Of a DNA stretch of 8,142 nucleotides, positions 1-8,142 are shown in pieces (the stretch's first letter is position 1; every line of letters begins with the position of its first letter). This stretch comes from Campylobacteraceae bacterium (GTDB taxonomy: Bacteria > Campylobacterota > Campylobacteria > Campylobacterales > Sulfurovaceae): the NCBI GenBank assembly GCA_027002755.1, contig JALWZI010000047.1, forward strand, positions 1 through 8,142, given 5' to 3'. The position numbers and the translations under genes are program-made. The notes beneath the pieces are model-generated. The model was not told the origin of the DNA, searched no databases, and was given only the letters and a program-made list of their open reading frames with translations.

Positions 1-7892
<7,892 letters not shown>

Positions 7893-7911
7893 TCCCGACC
7901 CCTCCGGATCT

Positions 7912-7933
7912 CCTCTCCCGACGGAGAGGCTTT
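7912..7933 (+). terminator. Probable rho-independent terminator after rpoC (weak U-tract)
   Basis: Twenty bases after the rpoC stop, CCTCTCC (7912-7918) pairs perfectly with GGAGAGG (7923-7929) around a 4-base loop CGAC, followed by CTTT and then a second T run at 7941-7944. The stem is GC-rich, but the T tract is short and interrupted, so termination may be partial, with some read-through into rpsL. A competing inverted repeat, AGGCTT (7927-7932) with AAGCCT (7945-7950), shares the 3' arm and could form instead. Confidence 0.6.
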
Positions 7934-7940
7934 CAATCGC

Positions 7941-7970
7941 TTTTAAGCCTTCTTGACTATAATTACTGCC
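7941..7970 (+). promoter_or_regulatory. Likely sigma-70 type promoter for the rpsL (str) operon
   Basis: A perfect TATAAT lies at 7958-7963, directly preceded by TTGAC (7953-7957), with a T-rich stretch (TTTT at 7941-7944) upstream and no good -35 hexamer at normal spacing. Vegetative promoters of Campylobacterota typically depend on a strong -10 box and upstream T-rich sequence rather than a -35 box. The start of transcription would fall near 7970-7973, giving an rpsL leader of about 120 bases. The position between a terminator-like hairpin and rpsL supports the call; the start site is predicted only. Confidence 0.7.
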
Positions 7971-7983
7971 TATTTTTCCGTCG

Positions 7984-8025
7984 ACACCTCGGCCGACCGT
8001 TTCACGGAGCGGTGCGCCGAGGTGT
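7984..8025 (+). promoter_or_regulatory. Strong hairpin in the rpsL 5' leader, candidate cis-regulatory RNA
   Basis: ACACCTCGGC (7984-7993) is exactly complementary to GCCGAGGTGT (8016-8025), giving a 10-bp perfect stem. The 22-base interior can fold further in two exclusive ways: ACCG (7996-7999) with CGGT (8010-8013), or CCG (7997-7999) with CGG (8005-8007) closing a UUUCA loop. No T-run follows the stem on the + strand, and none follows it in reverse, so it does not look like an intrinsic terminator. It starts about 12-14 bases after the predicted transcription start and ends 67 bases before the rpsL start. It may stabilise the 5' end of the mRNA or act as a ribosomal-protein binding leader; its function is not known to me. 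Confidence 0.65.
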
Positions 8026-8078
8026 AACAGCCCGGATTCAATTCTCGCCCAGCGGGAACAACAAAAACCATCATGAAT

Positions 8079-8085
8079 GAAAGGA
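8079..8085 (+). promoter_or_regulatory. Shine-Dalgarno of rpsL
   Basis: GAAAGGA ends 7 bases before the TTG at 8093, which is good spacing for initiation. It supports the TTG start over the ATG at 8085, which overlaps the Shine-Dalgarno itself and is out of frame. Confidence 0.85.
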
Positions 8086-8092
8086 TGCAGCT

Positions 8093-8142
8093 TTGCCTAC
8101 CATCAACCAGTTGATCCGCAAAGAGCGGAAGAAGGTGATCAA
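8093..8142 (+). CDS. rpsL: 30S ribosomal protein S12, 5' end (truncated by window edge)
   Basis: Only the first 16 codons are present. They read MPTINQLIRKERKKVI, which matches the highly conserved N-terminus of S12, the decoding-centre protein of the small ribosomal subunit and the site of streptomycin-resistance mutations (those residues lie outside the window). The start codon is TTG at 8093: the same frame has TGA at 8078-8080, and the four codons between hold no ATG or GTG. A Shine-Dalgarno stands 7 bases upstream. S12 is normally followed by rpsG and fusA in the str operon; here it sits downstream of rpoC, as in other Campylobacterota, but behind its own apparent promoter. Confidence 0.95.
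   Translation, partial: MPTINQLIRKERKKVI

Noticed and set aside
7984..8025. Leader hairpin as a bidirectional intrinsic terminator
   Set aside because: The sequence after the stem on the plus strand (AACAGCCCGG) has no T-run, and the minus strand reads purine-rich sequence after the stem, so neither direction has a U tract.
8048..8056. Small CCC-AGC-GGG hairpin in the rpsL leader
   Set aside because: Only 3 bp with a 3-base loop, and CCCG at 8031-8034 competes for the same 3' arm; too weak to call without conservation data.

Overview
The window is an ordinary core-genome segment: the 3' part of rpoB, the whole of rpoC, a 200-bp intergenic region, and the first 16 codons of rpsL (ribosomal protein S12), all on the + strand. 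The order rpoB-rpoC-rpsL, the RpoC N-terminus, the large insertion in the RpoC trigger loop and the S12 start MPTINQLIRKERKKVI all fit Campylobacterota (the former Epsilonproteobacteria). Third codon positions are mostly G or C, which is unusual for that phylum and points to a GC-rich member, perhaps near Nitratifractor or Sulfurovum. The genus is an inference from remembered sequences.

Region by region: positions 1-3369 encode the C-terminal 1122 residues of the RNA polymerase beta subunit; the N-terminus lies off the left edge. rpoC (3366-7892) starts inside the rpoB stop codon with a 4-base ATGA overlap, so the two large subunits are probably translationally coupled. Both proteins look intact and catalytically competent: the beta active-site lysines, the beta' NADFDGD metal site and both beta' zinc-binding cysteine sets are present.

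The 7893-8092 gap is dense with signals. It holds a GC-rich terminator-like hairpin just after rpoC, a perfect TATAAT -10 box, a strong 10-bp hairpin within the predicted 5' leader of rpsL, and a good Shine-Dalgarno. rpsL begins at TTG: an in-frame stop 15 bases upstream leaves no alternative upstream start. The layout suggests that rpoBC transcription is at least partly ended here and that the ribosomal-protein (str) operon has its own promoter and a structured leader.

I see no mobile element, CRISPR array, tRNA or rRNA, and no defence or accessory system. The part most worth a second look is the rpsL leader hairpin; everything else is expected biology with some informative detail.
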